A stretch of DNA of 64,000 nucleotides, from contig CAZKBZ010000001.1 of the NCBI GenBank assembly GCA_964551175.1, positions 1-64,000 of the forward strand. The letters are read 5' to 3'. The position numbers and the translations under genes were made by a program. The notes beneath the pieces are model-generated. The model was not told the DNA's origin and ran no database searches. It saw nothing but the letters and a program-made list of their open reading frames with translations. This document shows, one piece after another, positions 1-8,152 of the stretch; within the stretch, counting starts at the first letter, position 1, and each line of letters opens with the position of its first letter. Origin of the DNA: Desulfobulbus_C sp964551175. Lineage in GTDB: Bacteria; Desulfobacterota; Desulfobulbia; Desulfobulbales; Desulfobulbaceae.

Positions 1-80
1 ACAACGATCATCAGCTCGATCAGGGTGAAGCCCTTTTGTCCGTTTTTTCTTTTCAGTTGTTTGTTGAACCTGGAAATCAT
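1..80 (-). CDS. pilA: Type IV pilin, N-terminal fragment (window edge)
   Basis: Reading leftwards from an ATG at 80, the first 26 codons give a short basic leader ending KG, then FTLIELMIV. This is the prepilin peptidase cleavage site followed by the conserved hydrophobic pilin N-terminus with the Glu at position +5. An AGGAGG ribosome binding site lies just upstream. The rest of the protein is outside the window, so major versus minor pilin cannot be settled from its length; the sigma-54 promoter next to it (138-153) and the PilS/PilR-like pair nearby favour the major pilin PilA. Confidence 0.85.
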   Translation of the reverse strand, partial: MISRFNKQLKRKNGQKGFTLIELMIV

Positions 81-137
81 ACGTTCCTCCTGTTTTTGAG
101 TTGATTTCAACGAAATTTCAATTCCTGTGCCGTTTAT

Positions 138-153
138 AGCATAAGTCGTGCCA
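138..153 (-). promoter_or_regulatory. Sigma-54 (-24/-12) promoter of the pilin gene
   Basis: On the minus strand the sequence reads TGGCACGACTTATGCT. Compared with the RpoN consensus TGGCACGR-N3-TTGCW it has one mismatch, and exactly 10 bp separate the GG and GC dinucleotides. Transcription would start near 128, giving a leader of about 48 nt before the pilin ATG. Pilin genes in Pseudomonas and Geobacter are classical sigma-54/PilR targets, which fits the NtrC-type regulator at 3597-4976. A second, poorer match overlaps at about 119-132, with GA in place of the conserved GC. Confidence 0.75.
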
Positions 154-249
154 TTTTTATCACACTTTTAAATGCCAATATATCACATTGAAAATACAAT
201 ATATTTTATTGCTCAACATGTATTGCTCTGCAATGATTGTCCCTTGGTG

Positions 250-294
250 TGTCACAAATTGTCACTTATTGCCAGGTGGTGACAAATTCTGTCA
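250..294 (-). promoter_or_regulatory. Putative enhancer sites for the pilin promoter (TGTCA boxes)
   Basis: Two paired boxes occur: TGTCA-CAAAT-TGTCA at 250-264 and TGACA-AATTC-TGTCA at 280-294. They lie about 120-165 bp upstream of the predicted pilin transcription start, the usual distance for sigma-54 activator binding. The TGTC core resembles sites reported for PilR of Pseudomonas, but binding is an inference here. Apart from these boxes, no convincing gene is seen between 181 and 511. Confidence 0.45.
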
Positions 295-511
295 GTGGAC
301 TTCGGGTTGCAGTGTGGGGGCAGGTATTGGAATCAATACAGGGTCGATACGCCATATTTACAGAACAGAGTGTCTGCGGTGACGATTTTGAGGTTGTGAA
401 GTTCCGCCGTTGCAATGATGAACCTGTCGCATGGGTCGGAGTGGATAGGGGGCAGTTTAAGTCATGGCCCCTTTGCGAGAGTGCGCGTGGCGCCTGTGAT
501 TGATTACGAAG

Positions 512-919
512 TTATGGTAAAAGCGAAAATCCCTGCTCTGCGAAATGGTGGTCCAGAGTAAAAGCTTCGGAGCAGTGTTTTCGTCCCATAATAATAAAGC
601 TTGTACAATCAACAAGGCTGAGGTGACGGAGGCCCTGGTTTTTCCAGAGTTCAATGGACAATTGGTGGATCGACTGAGAGATCCAGTGAGTATCTACAAC
701 ACTGAGAATGTCATTTTGAAAGAGCATTGCGGCCTTACAGCTGATTCGATTCTGCAGGAGCGCTATTGTTTCAAGTATTATATAATTGCTTGTAATGAGA
801 TGATTGTCGTCATGCAAAAGAAATGCCCATGCTTCCGCAGCCTCTTCATGAGTTGAGTCTGATTGGTCAATGATCGCATAAAATGCCGATGTATCGATAA
901 AAGTTTGTTTATTTCCCAT
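512..919 (-). CDS. PIN-domain ribonuclease toxin (VapC-like)
   Basis: 135-residue PIN-fold protein. The expected acidic metal-binding residues are present: Asp in FIDTSA near residue 9, Glu in IILETIALL near 50, Asp in LSLVDCTSF near 103, and Asp in LDHHF near 121. PIN toxins of this size are Mg-dependent RNases that cleave tRNA, rRNA or mRNA and are silenced by a co-transcribed antitoxin. The start overlaps the last 11 nt of the upstream antitoxin gene, typical translational coupling. The RNA target cannot be deduced. First of four PIN modules in this region. Confidence 0.85.
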   Translation of the reverse strand: MGNKQTFIDTSAFYAIIDQSDSTHEEAAEAWAFLLHDDNHLITSNYIILETIALLQNRISCKAAMLFQNDILSVVDTHWISQSIHQLSIELWKNQGLRHLSLVDCTSFIIMGRKHCSEAFTLDHHFAEQGFSLLP

Positions 920-1148
920 AAATTTCAGTCAGGTACTTGTCATGGTTGCGGGCGACATCAGACTTACCCGATGCAAAACGACCAACAGCCTGCAGCGCCT
1001 TTTTCCTGTTTTCCGGGTTTATTTTTTGTTTTTGAAAAAAAGAGATACTGTCTCGAACAAGCTGAGACATGGAGACGCCCGTGTTCCGGGCCGTTGCCCG
1101 TAACCATTGCACCTGGCTTTCTTCAAGCTGAACTTGGGTCCGGATCAT
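909..1148 (-). CDS. Ribbon-helix-helix antitoxin of the 512-919 PIN toxin
   Basis: 79-residue protein beginning MIRTQVQLEESQ, with a short beta strand and a helix-turn-helix-like MSQLVRDSI segment that fits CopG/ribbon-helix-helix DNA-binding antitoxins. The charged C-terminal half (KSDVARNHDKYLTEIYGK) would wrap the toxin. It is the first gene of the pair and overlaps the toxin start by 11 nt. The start codon ends only 2 bp from the assembly gap at 1151, so its promoter and operator are missing from the window. Confidence 0.75.
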   Translation of the reverse strand: MIRTQVQLEESQVQWLRATARNTGVSMSQLVRDSISFFQKQKINPENRKKALQAVGRFASGKSDVARNHDKYLTEIYGK

Positions 1149-1150
1149 TT

Positions 1151-1250
1151 NNNNNNNNNNNNNNNNNNNNNNNNNNNNNNNNNNNNNNNNNNNNNNNNNN
1201 NNNNNNNNNNNNNNNNNNNNNNNNNNNNNNNNNNNNNNNNNNNNNNNNNN
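1151..1250. other. Assembly gap (100 N), genuine missing sequence
   Basis: A run of 100 N. Unlike the other two gaps in the window, the flanks do not repeat each other, so real sequence is missing: at least the promoter of the antitoxin on the left and the N-terminus of the histidine kinase on the right. The true length is unknown, as 100 N is a placeholder. Confidence 0.95.
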
Positions 1251-2722
1251 TGATCATGTTCTGGCAACGTGATGCATTGCAGCGTGAGATTAAGCGGGAC
1301 CAGGTCGTTCTTGACAGGATAATGAACCGTCTTCCTGCGGATATTTCTTCCTCTTCAGTTGTTTCCCCGGACTCTTTTTCTTTTACGGATTTCTATCCCC
1401 ATGGAGAAACAGGTCGTATCCTGCTGGTAACAGGCAGTGAAAACTCCGCGGCTGCAATCCATTCCAATTCTTATCCTCCCCTGCTGACTTCAACAATTGC
1501 TGAGGTAATGCAGACCGGCAAACCTGTGGTCCATTCATCAGGATCGTTTTTAGGGCTTGTCAGGTTTCGCAGCCATATTCTTGTCAGCGCGCAACCGATT
1601 GTCCGCCAGGGTCAAGTCATTGGTGCTGTCGTCATCAGTCGTTCCCTGGAGACCATGTTTCAAGATCTATGGCGTGTGGAGAAAATCATACTCGTCTATA
1701 TATTAATCAACCTTCTAATCTTAAGCGTCATTGGTTTTTTCAGGATGAGAAAACTGGTTGTCCAGCCCATTGAACGTCTGGTCAGTCTGGCTGACCAGTA
1801 TAATGACAGTGAAACAGTTTTATTTACTGCCTCCAGTCCGGGCGGCGAGTTCGGTCGTCTTGCCACCAGCTTGAACTCCATGCTGGCAAGAATAGAGAAC
1901 GACAGAAAATCACTTGAAAAAACTGTCCAGGAGTTGGAGGCGGTAAATAAGAAGCTGAAAACACAGCAGCGGGAAATGATCCGCACCGAAAAGCTGGCAT
2001 CCGTGGGCAGGATGGCTGCCGGTCTGGCCCATGAGATCGGTAATCCGCTGGGAATAGTTCAGGGATATCTTGGTCTGCTTGGTCAAGCTGCAGATCAGAG
2101 TGATGAACACCGGGATTTTATCAAGCGTGCCGACCAGGAACTGCAGCGCGTGAATGCGCTTATTCGCCAGCTGCTGGATTTTGCCAGGGTATCAAAAGGA
2201 AAGCCGGAAGTCTTTTCCCTGCATGAGCTGTTACGACAGATAGTTGACATGGCACAGGTGCAGCCGGTTTTCAAGAATATCAAAATAACATGCAGCTTGG
2301 ATGCAGACAGGGATATGGTTCATGCGGACCGGGATCAGCTGCGCCAGGTCTTTGTCAACTGTCTGCTCAACAGTGCTGACGCCGTTGCAGCAGCCGGCCG
2401 GGGAGATGAAGGAGTTATCACCGTATCGACCAGTCTTCCTGGGTTGCAAGCAGATGATGACCAGATACCATGTATTCGAATTTGCATCAGTGATAATGGT
2501 ATCGGTATCACAAGGGAGGAGCAGGCGGCTGTTTTTGATCCGTTTTACACAACCAAGGAGCCGGGCAAGGGCACGGGACTGGGGCTGTCTGTTTCATTAT
2601 CCATTGTCGAATCCCTTGGCGGCAGGATGGAGATGGAAGGCACCCCGGGGAAGGGCAGTGTGCTTTCTATTTTTCTTCCATTGTCTTCCGTGTCCACTTC
2701 TCCTGATCCGGAAACAGATTGA
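1251..2722 (+). CDS. Sensor histidine kinase, PilS-like, 5' end lost in gap
   Basis: The reading frame is open from 1253 directly after the gap, so the start, the first membrane segment and part of the sensor region are missing. Visible in order: an extracytoplasmic segment, a membrane helix near 1690-1740, a HAMP-like linker, a coiled segment, the HisKA H-box with AHEIGNPL near 2030, an N-box (NCLLNSADAV), G1 (SDNGIGI), F-box (FDPFYTT) and G2 (GKGTGLGL). It would autophosphorylate and pass phosphate to the response regulator at 3597-4976, from which it is separated by a toxin-antitoxin pair. Linkage to a pilin gene with a sigma-54 promoter suggests a PilS role; that is inference. Confidence 0.85.
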
Positions 2723-2770
2723 CAGAGATCGTTCTTGATGTGTATTATGATACACATAAGGAGGTGTGTT

Positions 2771-2971
2771 ATGAGAACAAATGTGGTTCTTGATGATGAC
2801 CTGGTTCACGAGGCCATGAAGTTAACAGGGAAAAAAACAAAAAAAGAGGTTATCTCCTATGCGCTGCAGAAGGTGGTGGCATTAAAGAAGCGGCGGAACC
2901 TACTTGATCTTGCTGGAAAAATACAGTTTCAGGATGATTACGATTATAAGGCGATGCGGAAAAGCAGATGA
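2771..2971 (+). CDS. vapB: VapB-type antitoxin
   Basis: 66-residue protein starting MRTNVVLDDDLVHEAM, the typical N-terminus of small VapB antitoxins (ribbon-helix-helix type, often annotated DUF2191). The start at 2771 was chosen because AGGAGG sits 7 nt upstream; an in-frame upstream ATG at 2735 lacks a site. The C-terminus (IQFQDDYDYKAMRKSR) matches the toxin-wrapping tail. The stop overlaps the toxin start by 4 nt (ATGA). It is inserted between the histidine kinase and its likely regulator. Confidence 0.85.
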   Translation: MRTNVVLDDDLVHEAMKLTGKKTKKEVISYALQKVVALKKRRNLLDLAGKIQFQDDYDYKAMRKSR

Positions 2972-3367
2972 TTCTTGCTGACACGTCCGTTCTGATTGAT
3001 CTGTTTACAGGCAGGGAGAATAAGGGTGTTCGGGCTTTTCGGGAAGCTTTGCAACAGGGTATACCTTTTGGGATTACCTCAGTAATATACCAGGAGATTC
3101 TCCAGGGAGCGAGAACACGGAAAGAATTTATAACGTTAGATGAATATTTGTCCACCCAGCGGTTTTTTCATCCCATGGATAACCTTGCAACATATGCAGG
3201 TGCTGCGGAAATATATTTTTCCTGCAGAAAAAAAGGGATCACCATTCGTTCCACGATTGATTGCCTGATAGCACAGATCGCCCTGGAACATGATCTTTAT
3301 CTTCTTCATAATGATAAAGATTTCACTGCAATGTCCCCTGTAATCGGGCTGCGGATTTTCAGAGGTT
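2968..3367 (+). CDS. vapC: VapC PIN-domain RNase toxin; intact once the false gap is removed
   Basis: 133 residues, beginning MILADTSVLIDLF with the first catalytic Asp, an YQEIL Glu near 43, DCLIA Asp near 98 and a final NDKDF Asp near 116. This is a VapC of usual length, acting as an Mg-dependent RNase. The sequence appears to run into a 100-N gap, but the 55 bp before and after the gap are identical. Joining the copies gives ...RIFRG followed directly by TAA (3522-3524 in window numbering), so the gene is complete and the gap is probably not real. Confidence 0.88.
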
Positions 3368-3522
3368 NNNNNNNNNNNNNNNNNNNNNNNNNNNNNNNNN
3401 NNNNNNNNNNNNNNNNNNNNNNNNNNNNNNNNNNNNNNNNNNNNNNNNNNNNNNNNNNNNNNNNNNNGATAAAGATTTCACTGCAATGTCCCCTGTAATC
3501 GGGCTGCGGATTTTCAGAGGTT
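3313..3522. other. Scaffolding artefact: 55-bp duplicate flanking a 100-N gap
   Basis: Positions 3313-3367 and 3468-3522 are identical over 55 bp, with exactly 100 N between them. 55 is a common de Bruijn k-mer length, so the two contig ends probably overlap by one k-mer and were joined with a default gap instead of merged. Collapsing it restores an intact vapC. Confidence 0.9.
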
Positions 3523-3596
3523 AACCATACCCATGGGAAACAAAGTCAATCAACTATCTGTACCTTCGAACTTGTATATGATGATGTGGGCCTGTA

Positions 3597-4976
3597 ATGT
3601 CTGAGGCAGAAAGAAAAGTCCTCATCATTGATGATGAAGAGAACATGCTCCACATGTTGTCTGCACTGCTTACAGGACAGGGTTACAGCGTGGACACGGC
3701 AGGCGACGGCATGGCTGGTCTCAGTCTTCTGGAAAGCCGGGAATTTGATTTTGTCCTCTGCGATATCAAGATGCCGAACATGGACGGCATGTCCTTCTTA
3801 CAAGCCGCGATTTCCGCCGGTCACTCTGCAACTATTATCATGATGTCCGCTTTCGGCACTGTTGATACCGCCCTTGAGGCCATGAAACATGGGGCCTATG
3901 ATTATATCTCCAAGCCGTTTAAGGCAGATGAAGTCGTCCTGGTCCTGAAAAAGGCTGAAGAGCGGGAACGGCTAAAGCGGGAAAATGTTCTGTTGAAAAA
4001 GAGGATTGCTGGCCTTGAAAGCTCGCTTGGCCTTGGCACAATGATCGGCAGGAGCAAGGTCATGCAGGATGTTTTTCTGCTTGCCGATAAAGTAGCCAGA
4101 CATATGACAACGGTTCTGATTACCGGCGAGTCCGGAACCGGTAAAGAACTGGTTGCCCGGGGAATACACAGCAGAAGTCCCAGGGCCGGCAAACCTTTTG
4201 TTGCCGTCAACTGCGGCAGTGTTCCGGAAAACCTGCTGGAAAGTGAATTTTTCGGCTATGTCCGCGGAGCCTTTACCGGTGCTGACAGGAATAAAAAAGG
4301 TCTTTTTGAAGAAGCTCAGGGCGGGACCCTGTTTCTTGATGAAATCGGCGAACTGCCGCCTGCAATGCAGGTCAAGCTGCTGCGGGTTCTGCAGGAACAC
4401 GAAATAAGACGGATAGGATCCAATAAAAGCACCGAAATTGATGTCCGAATTGTAGTGGCCACTGCCAGAAATCTTGCAGAAGAGGTTCAGGCAGGCCGGT
4501 TTCGTGAGGATCTGTATTACCGGCTCAATGTTATTAATGTACATATTCCTTCACTTCGAGAACGTGCCGGAGACATTCCCCTGCTGTGCGATTTTTTTAT
4601 AGAAAAGTTTGCCGGCCAAATGGATGCAGGAAAAGTCCATGGGGTGTCACCGGCAGCAATGAAACTGCTGATGCTCCACCCATGGCCGGGAAATGTCCGT
4701 GAACTGGAAAACGTGATTGAACGGGCAGTTATCCTGGCGGAGAAAAATGTTATCCTGCCGGAAAATCTGCCGGAAAAGCTGGGGGGAAGAAAACATGACC
4801 GCCGGCTGGATGATATTCTGGGGACCCTGTCAATCAAGGAGGGTCGCAGAATGCTGGAATACCGCCTTATCTCGCGGGCCCTTGAATCCACCGGCGGCAA
4901 CAAGTCCAGGGCTGCCGAACTCCTTGAAATAAGCTATCCCTCCCTGCTCAGCAAGATCAAAGAGTATGGTATTTGA
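3597..4976 (+). CDS. Sigma-54-dependent response regulator, NtrC family (PilR-like)
   Basis: 459 residues with the full three-domain layout. Receiver domain 1-120 has DD at 12-13, phospho-Asp 56 (CDIKMP) and a KP switch near 106. The AAA+ domain has Walker A GESGTGKE at 177-184, the intact sigma-54 contact loop GAFTGA at 224-229 and a GTLFLDEIGEL Walker B. A Fis-type helix-turn-helix follows (SRAAELLEISYPSLLSKI). It activates RpoN promoters when phosphorylated, most likely by the kinase ending at 2722. A sigma-54 promoter drives the pilin gene at the left edge, so a PilR function is the best guess. Followed immediately by toxin-antitoxin genes. Confidence 0.93.
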   Translation: MSEAERKVLIIDDEENMLHMLSALLTGQGYSVDTAGDGMAGLSLLESREFDFVLCDIKMPNMDGMSFLQAAISAGHSATIIMMSAFGTVDTALEAMKHGAYDYISKPFKADEVVLVLKKAEERERLKRENVLLKKRIAGLESSLGLGTMIGRSKVMQDVFLLADKVARHMTTVLITGESGTGKELVARGIHSRSPRAGKPFVAVNCGSVPENLLESEFFGYVRGAFTGADRNKKGLFEEAQGGTLFLDEIGELPPAMQVKLLRVLQEHEIRRIGSNKSTEIDVRIVVATARNLAEEVQAGRFREDLYYRLNVINVHIPSLRERAGDIPLLCDFFIEKFAGQMDAGKVHGVSPAAMKLLMLHPWPGNVRELENVIERAVILAEKNVILPENLPEKLGGRKHDRRLDDILGTLSIKEGRRMLEYRLISRALESTGGNKSRAAELLEISYPSLLSKIKEYGI

Positions 4977-5069
4977 GAAGAGAATTTCCGGTTGCCTCAT
5001 TAATGAATCACGCATATAATGTACGTAATGAGATGTTCGTTTAAGTAATTGCATAAGGCGGAAATAGCG

Positions 5070-5300
5070 ATGCAGACAGCAACGGTAGGAAAAATACAAA
5101 AAAATTTTGCCAAGGTTCTTAGGGAAATCAATGCGGGTGAAGAGATCATTATCACCAAAAGGGGCAAACCGGTAGCCAGGTTGACTGCTTTGGGACCAGG
5201 TAGGCATATTAATTGGCCTGACTTTTTCAAGGAAGCAATTCCTGCTCAAGGGAAAACCATAAGTGAGCTTGTTGTTGAGGAGCGGGAGGATCGCTTCTAA
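5070..5300 (+). CDS. Phd/YefM-family antitoxin
   Basis: 76-residue protein, MQTATVGKIQKNFAKVLREINAGEEIIITKRGKPVARL, the standard Phd/YefM fold with the conserved RGKPVA strand. The C-terminal tail would inhibit the toxin. ATG 5070 was preferred over the in-frame TTG at 5049. The stop codon directly abuts the ATG of the PIN gene at 5301, so the two are co-translated. As in other families, it likely represses its own operon. Confidence 0.85.
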   Translation: MQTATVGKIQKNFAKVLREINAGEEIIITKRGKPVARLTALGPGRHINWPDFFKEAIPAQGKTISELVVEEREDRF

Positions 5301-5753
5301 ATGGTTTATGTGGATACGAGCGTCATAGTGACATTGTATGTTAAAGAGGAATATTCCCGCAAGGCTGCCGACTGGATCAGGAACAATGATGAAGCAATGC
5401 CATTGACACCCTTTCATGAACTGGAGTTCAGCAATGCCGTCAATCTAAAACTGTTCAGAAAAGAATTAACCGAAACGCAGGCAGCATCAATTTTTTCACG
5501 ATTGAGAGAGCATCAACATAGTGGAGTGTATTATCAACCACTCATCAACTGGCCTGAGGTTATGCCCCACAGCATCGCCCTTTCAAAACGCCACACATCA
5601 GATCTTGGTTCCAGGTCTCTTGACATCATCCATGTGGCGCTGGCACTTTCCATCGGCGCCAACCGTTTTCTTACATTTGACGAGCGACAGTCGCGGCTGG
5701 CTGAAGCAGTTGGCTTACAGGTAATAACGCATACTTCTCTCACAACTCAATAA
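5301..5753 (+). CDS. PIN-domain toxin paired with Phd-type antitoxin
   Basis: 150 residues, starting MVYVDTSVIVTLYVKEE (first PIN Asp), HELEFSNAV (Glu), SLDIIHVALAL (Asp) and FLTFDERQ (last Asp). The pattern is that of VapC-like RNases usually paired with Phd/YefM-type antitoxins, as here. The start codon follows the antitoxin stop without any gap. No signs of decay are visible. Confidence 0.85.
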   Translation: MVYVDTSVIVTLYVKEEYSRKAADWIRNNDEAMPLTPFHELEFSNAVNLKLFRKELTETQAASIFSRLREHQHSGVYYQPLINWPEVMPHSIALSKRHTSDLGSRSLDIIHVALALSIGANRFLTFDERQSRLAEAVGLQVITHTSLTTQ

Positions 5754-5822
5754 CCGTTGCGAATTCTTTTCCCTGCCGTTTTTTTGTAACTACTCACGGG
5801 GATGTGTAATCCGGGGGTTCCA

Positions 5823-6236
5823 TTACCAGCAAAAGGGGTTGCTCAGTTTTATTCCGGAATAATACCGACCGGCATTAAGGTCCTCCGAGTAAATACTGTC
5901 ACAGCCTGCTGATTCAGCCGCACTTATAATACAAGCATCCCGGAAGGATATAGCATAAGCGCTTCTGATTTCAATTGCCCGTCGAATAAGGACCGGTTGT
6001 AAAAGGACAACTTCAAATGATTCAAGCAGGGTGAGTTGGCGCAGGACAATAGTATGCTGCTGGTTCAGTTTACTCAGGGCTGTATTAGCGTATTCCTGCA
6101 GAACCTGTGAGGATATGACGCCGAGGCCATCATTCATCAATTCTGTAATCAGTTCAATGGCCCTGTATTGTTTTTCGGGATCATGACTGTCATTGGCGTA
6201 AACAATCAAGTTTGTATCAATGAAGATTTTTTTCAA
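5823..6236 (-). CDS. PIN-domain toxin (TTG start)
   Basis: 137 residues, MKKIFIDTNLIVYANDSHD with the first catalytic Asp, SSQVLQEYAN (Glu), SFRDACIISAA (Asp) and YSEDLN (Asp). The start codon is TTG at 6236, placed 2 nt after the stop of the upstream antitoxin gene, which fits translational coupling and explains a weak start. Fourth PIN toxin within 6 kb, and oriented opposite to the third. Confidence 0.82.
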   Translation of the reverse strand: MKKIFIDTNLIVYANDSHDPEKQYRAIELITELMNDGLGVISSQVLQEYANTALSKLNQQHTIVLRQLTLLESFEVVLLQPVLIRRAIEIRSAYAISFRDACIISAAESAGCDSIYSEDLNAGRYYSGIKLSNPFCW

Positions 6237-6238
6237 AA

Positions 6239-6472
6239 TCAGTGTCCCCGGTTATGAGTTTCGTTCCGGTTAAATTTGAAGCCAGGACTGGAACAACCTG
6301 CATGTGTTTCGGCTAATTGAGCAAATTCCTGCGCATTTGCCTTGCGGTCGCTTTCTCCACTTATTTTTTTTAAATAATTTCTTATGAGACTGTTGAGCGA
6401 TGTGTTGTGTTTTTTCGCATACTGACGGCTTTTGTTTATGGTCTCTTTGTCTGCTGAAAGAGTTATATTCAT
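6239..6472 (-). CDS. Antitoxin partner of the 5823-6236 PIN toxin
   Basis: 77 residues: MNITLSADKETINKSRQYAKKHNTSLNSLIRNYLKKIS, a strand then helix-turn-helix layout of ribbon-helix-helix antitoxins (DUF6364-like), followed by a polar tail. It ends 2 nt before the TTG start of the PIN gene. Family assignment below the ribbon-helix-helix level is uncertain. Confidence 0.72.
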   Translation of the reverse strand: MNITLSADKETINKSRQYAKKHNTSLNSLIRNYLKKISGESDRKANAQEFAQLAETHAGCSSPGFKFNRNETHNRGH

Positions 6473-6907
6473 AATGTCACCCCGTGGAAAAGATAAACAC
6501 TTATGTGCACCCTGTGTTACATTAAAGCCTTATAAAAAAGGTGTCAAGAAAATGAAGTCCCGAAAATGCTGTTCCAGGCAACGGGCGTTTGATAATGGTC
6601 GGCTCCCTCTGATTCCGGGTCTAAAAAGATTTTCTCATTACCAGATTGTCTAGATCTAAAATTCTTTCAGGTTCCATGGTTATTCCAGTGCTATTAAATT
6701 TTTTAATATTATTGATTCTGGTGAATATTTTTTTAATAATAATTGATCGACAATCTTTGCCAAGAGGTTGTTTTCAGGGTTCCTGTTTTCTGTAATTAGT
6801 TGATCCTTTAGAAGATATTTTTTATTTTTTGATCAGGTTTTTTCCGGACCGATTTTTGCTGCTGAAATGATAAGGGTAAAGTCTTATTCAAGACAAGGGT
6901 ATATTCT
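6473..6907. other. Intergenic region upstream of the minor pilin operon
   Basis: 435 bp without a credible gene. It is AT-rich from about 6690 to 6850, with several runs of T. It should contain the divergent promoters for the antitoxin (leftward) and for fimT (rightward). A sigma-54-like GG-N10-GC at 6678-6691 has poor flanking consensus and is not called. No strong terminator or tRNA is seen. Confidence 0.5.
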
Positions 6908-7420
6908 ATGCGATTGAAAAATGAAAATGGTTTTAGCTTTATTGAGCTCATTGTGGTGGTCGTCGTAATTGGAATTTTGGCAGCAATTGCCATGCCTAAT
7001 TTTCTTTCCTGGCGGCCTAATTTGCGATTAAAAGCAGCTGCGAGAGATTTGTATGGTGCAGCAATGAAGGCCAAGAGTGAAGCGGTCAAGCGAAATACTA
7101 ATTGTGCGTTGACGTTTAACCAGCAAGTTGGGGGGACGACAAATGCTTACGTAGTGTATGTCGATGAAAACAAGAACTGTGAATATGATGCGGGTGAACC
7201 TATTATTACGCATGTTGAACAATGGCCACCGCAGGTGTCGCTTAATGGGGTGACTTTTACCAACAATGATGATGGAAATCCGACTATTGCTTTCACATCG
7301 ACGGCTATTCCAACTGCTAATGGTGGTGGTTTTGCTAATGGTTCTGCTGCGTTGACGAATACAAAGGGTAGAGTACGGAGCGTTGTCATCAGTCGTGCCG
7401 GTAATATTTCAATAAACTGA
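6908..7420 (+). CDS. fimT: Minor pilin, FimT/GspH type
   Basis: 170 residues. A short leader MRLKNENG precedes FSFIELIVVVVVIGILAAIAMPNF, the prepilin cleavage site and hydrophobic stalk of class III pilins, and the C-terminal GspH/FimT-like domain ends RVRSVVISRAGNISIN. Minor pilins prime assembly of the type IV pilus in the inner membrane. First gene of a five-gene operon (fimT-pilW-pilV-pilX-pilY1); the order matches Pseudomonas fimU-pilVWXY1 clusters, with some gene swaps. Confidence 0.88.
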   Translation: MRLKNENGFSFIELIVVVVVIGILAAIAMPNFLSWRPNLRLKAAARDLYGAAMKAKSEAVKRNTNCALTFNQQVGGTTNAYVVYVDENKNCEYDAGEPIITHVEQWPPQVSLNGVTFTNNDDGNPTIAFTSTAIPTANGGGFANGSAALTNTKGRVRSVVISRAGNISIN

Positions 7421-7431
7421 GAACGAAGTTC

Positions 7432-8148
7432 ATGAAACAGTATCAAAAGAAGAAATCATTGAATGTTATACCGGGATCGCATGGCTTCACCTTGGTAGAA
7501 TTAATGCTGGCCATGTTGATTACCGGTATCATAGTTGCTGCAATCTACGCTGCGTATGTCTCACAACAGCGTGTTTATCTTGCCCAGGAACAGGTTGCGG
7601 AGATGCAGCAGAATATCCGTGCAGCCATTGGTATAATGACAAGTGAGATCAGGATGGCTGGCTATGACGGGGATAACGGTACTCAGGACAGTACGTGTGG
7701 AGTCGGAGCATCCGGTGCAGCGACGGATGAACCAGGTATCCTGACAGCTACATCTACACAGGTTGATTTTTCGAGGGATTTAGACGGTGATGGTGATTGT
7801 GCTGATACAGGGGAAAATTTGAGTTATTACATTTATGCTTCAGGTGGTGTGCAAAAACTTGGTCGCCTTGATAACAACAGCCCACCTGTACAAGCCGTTG
7901 CCGAGAATTTCGATGGACTTGAATTCAGGTATCTTGATGCGTCAGGAAATGTCACTGCCGTGCCGGCTGATGTCCGTTCCATCCAGGTTTCAATTCTTGC
8001 CCGTGCCGGACAAGCTGACCGGGACTTCACAAACCCGTTGACCTATACTCCTGCTTCCGGAGTTGCGAATAATTGGGGACCATATAATGATAATTTTCGT
8101 CGTCGGCTACTGATAACAACTGTCAATTGCAGAAACATGGGGTTGTAA
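7432..8148 (+). CDS. pilW: Minor pilin PilW
   Basis: 238 residues. A class III prepilin signal is followed by FTLVELMLAMLITGIIVAAIYAAYV, then QEQVAEMQQNIRAAIGIMTSEIRMAGYD, characteristic of PilW-family proteins. A calcium-site-like DLDGDGDCADTGE stretch lies in the middle. It begins 11 nt after the fimT stop and works with PilV and PilX as pilus-initiating minor pilins. Confidence 0.88.
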   Translation: MKQYQKKKSLNVIPGSHGFTLVELMLAMLITGIIVAAIYAAYVSQQRVYLAQEQVAEMQQNIRAAIGIMTSEIRMAGYDGDNGTQDSTCGVGASGAATDEPGILTATSTQVDFSRDLDGDGDCADTGENLSYYIYASGGVQKLGRLDNNSPPVQAVAENFDGLEFRYLDASGNVTAVPADVRSIQVSILARAGQADRDFTNPLTYTPASGVANNWGPYNDNFRRRLLITTVNCRNMGL

Positions 8149-8152
8149 TTCT

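Noticed and set aside
119..132. Second sigma-54-like match GGCACAGGAATTGA before the pilin gene
   Set aside because: The invariant GC at -12 is replaced by GA; the site at 138-153 is better.
237..503. Plus-strand ORF between pilin and toxin gene
   Set aside because: No ribosome binding site or recognisable protein; it covers the pilin enhancer boxes.
863..2722. A 619-codon plus-strand frame covering antisense toxin-antitoxin DNA, the gap and the histidine kinase
   Set aside because: It is continuous only because N codons are read through; the part before 1151 is the antisense of a good toxin-antitoxin pair.
6678..6691. GG-N10-GC upstream of fimT as a sigma-54 promoter
   Set aside because: Only the two dinucleotides match; the flanking TGGCA and TTGC consensus is missing and no paired enhancer is seen.
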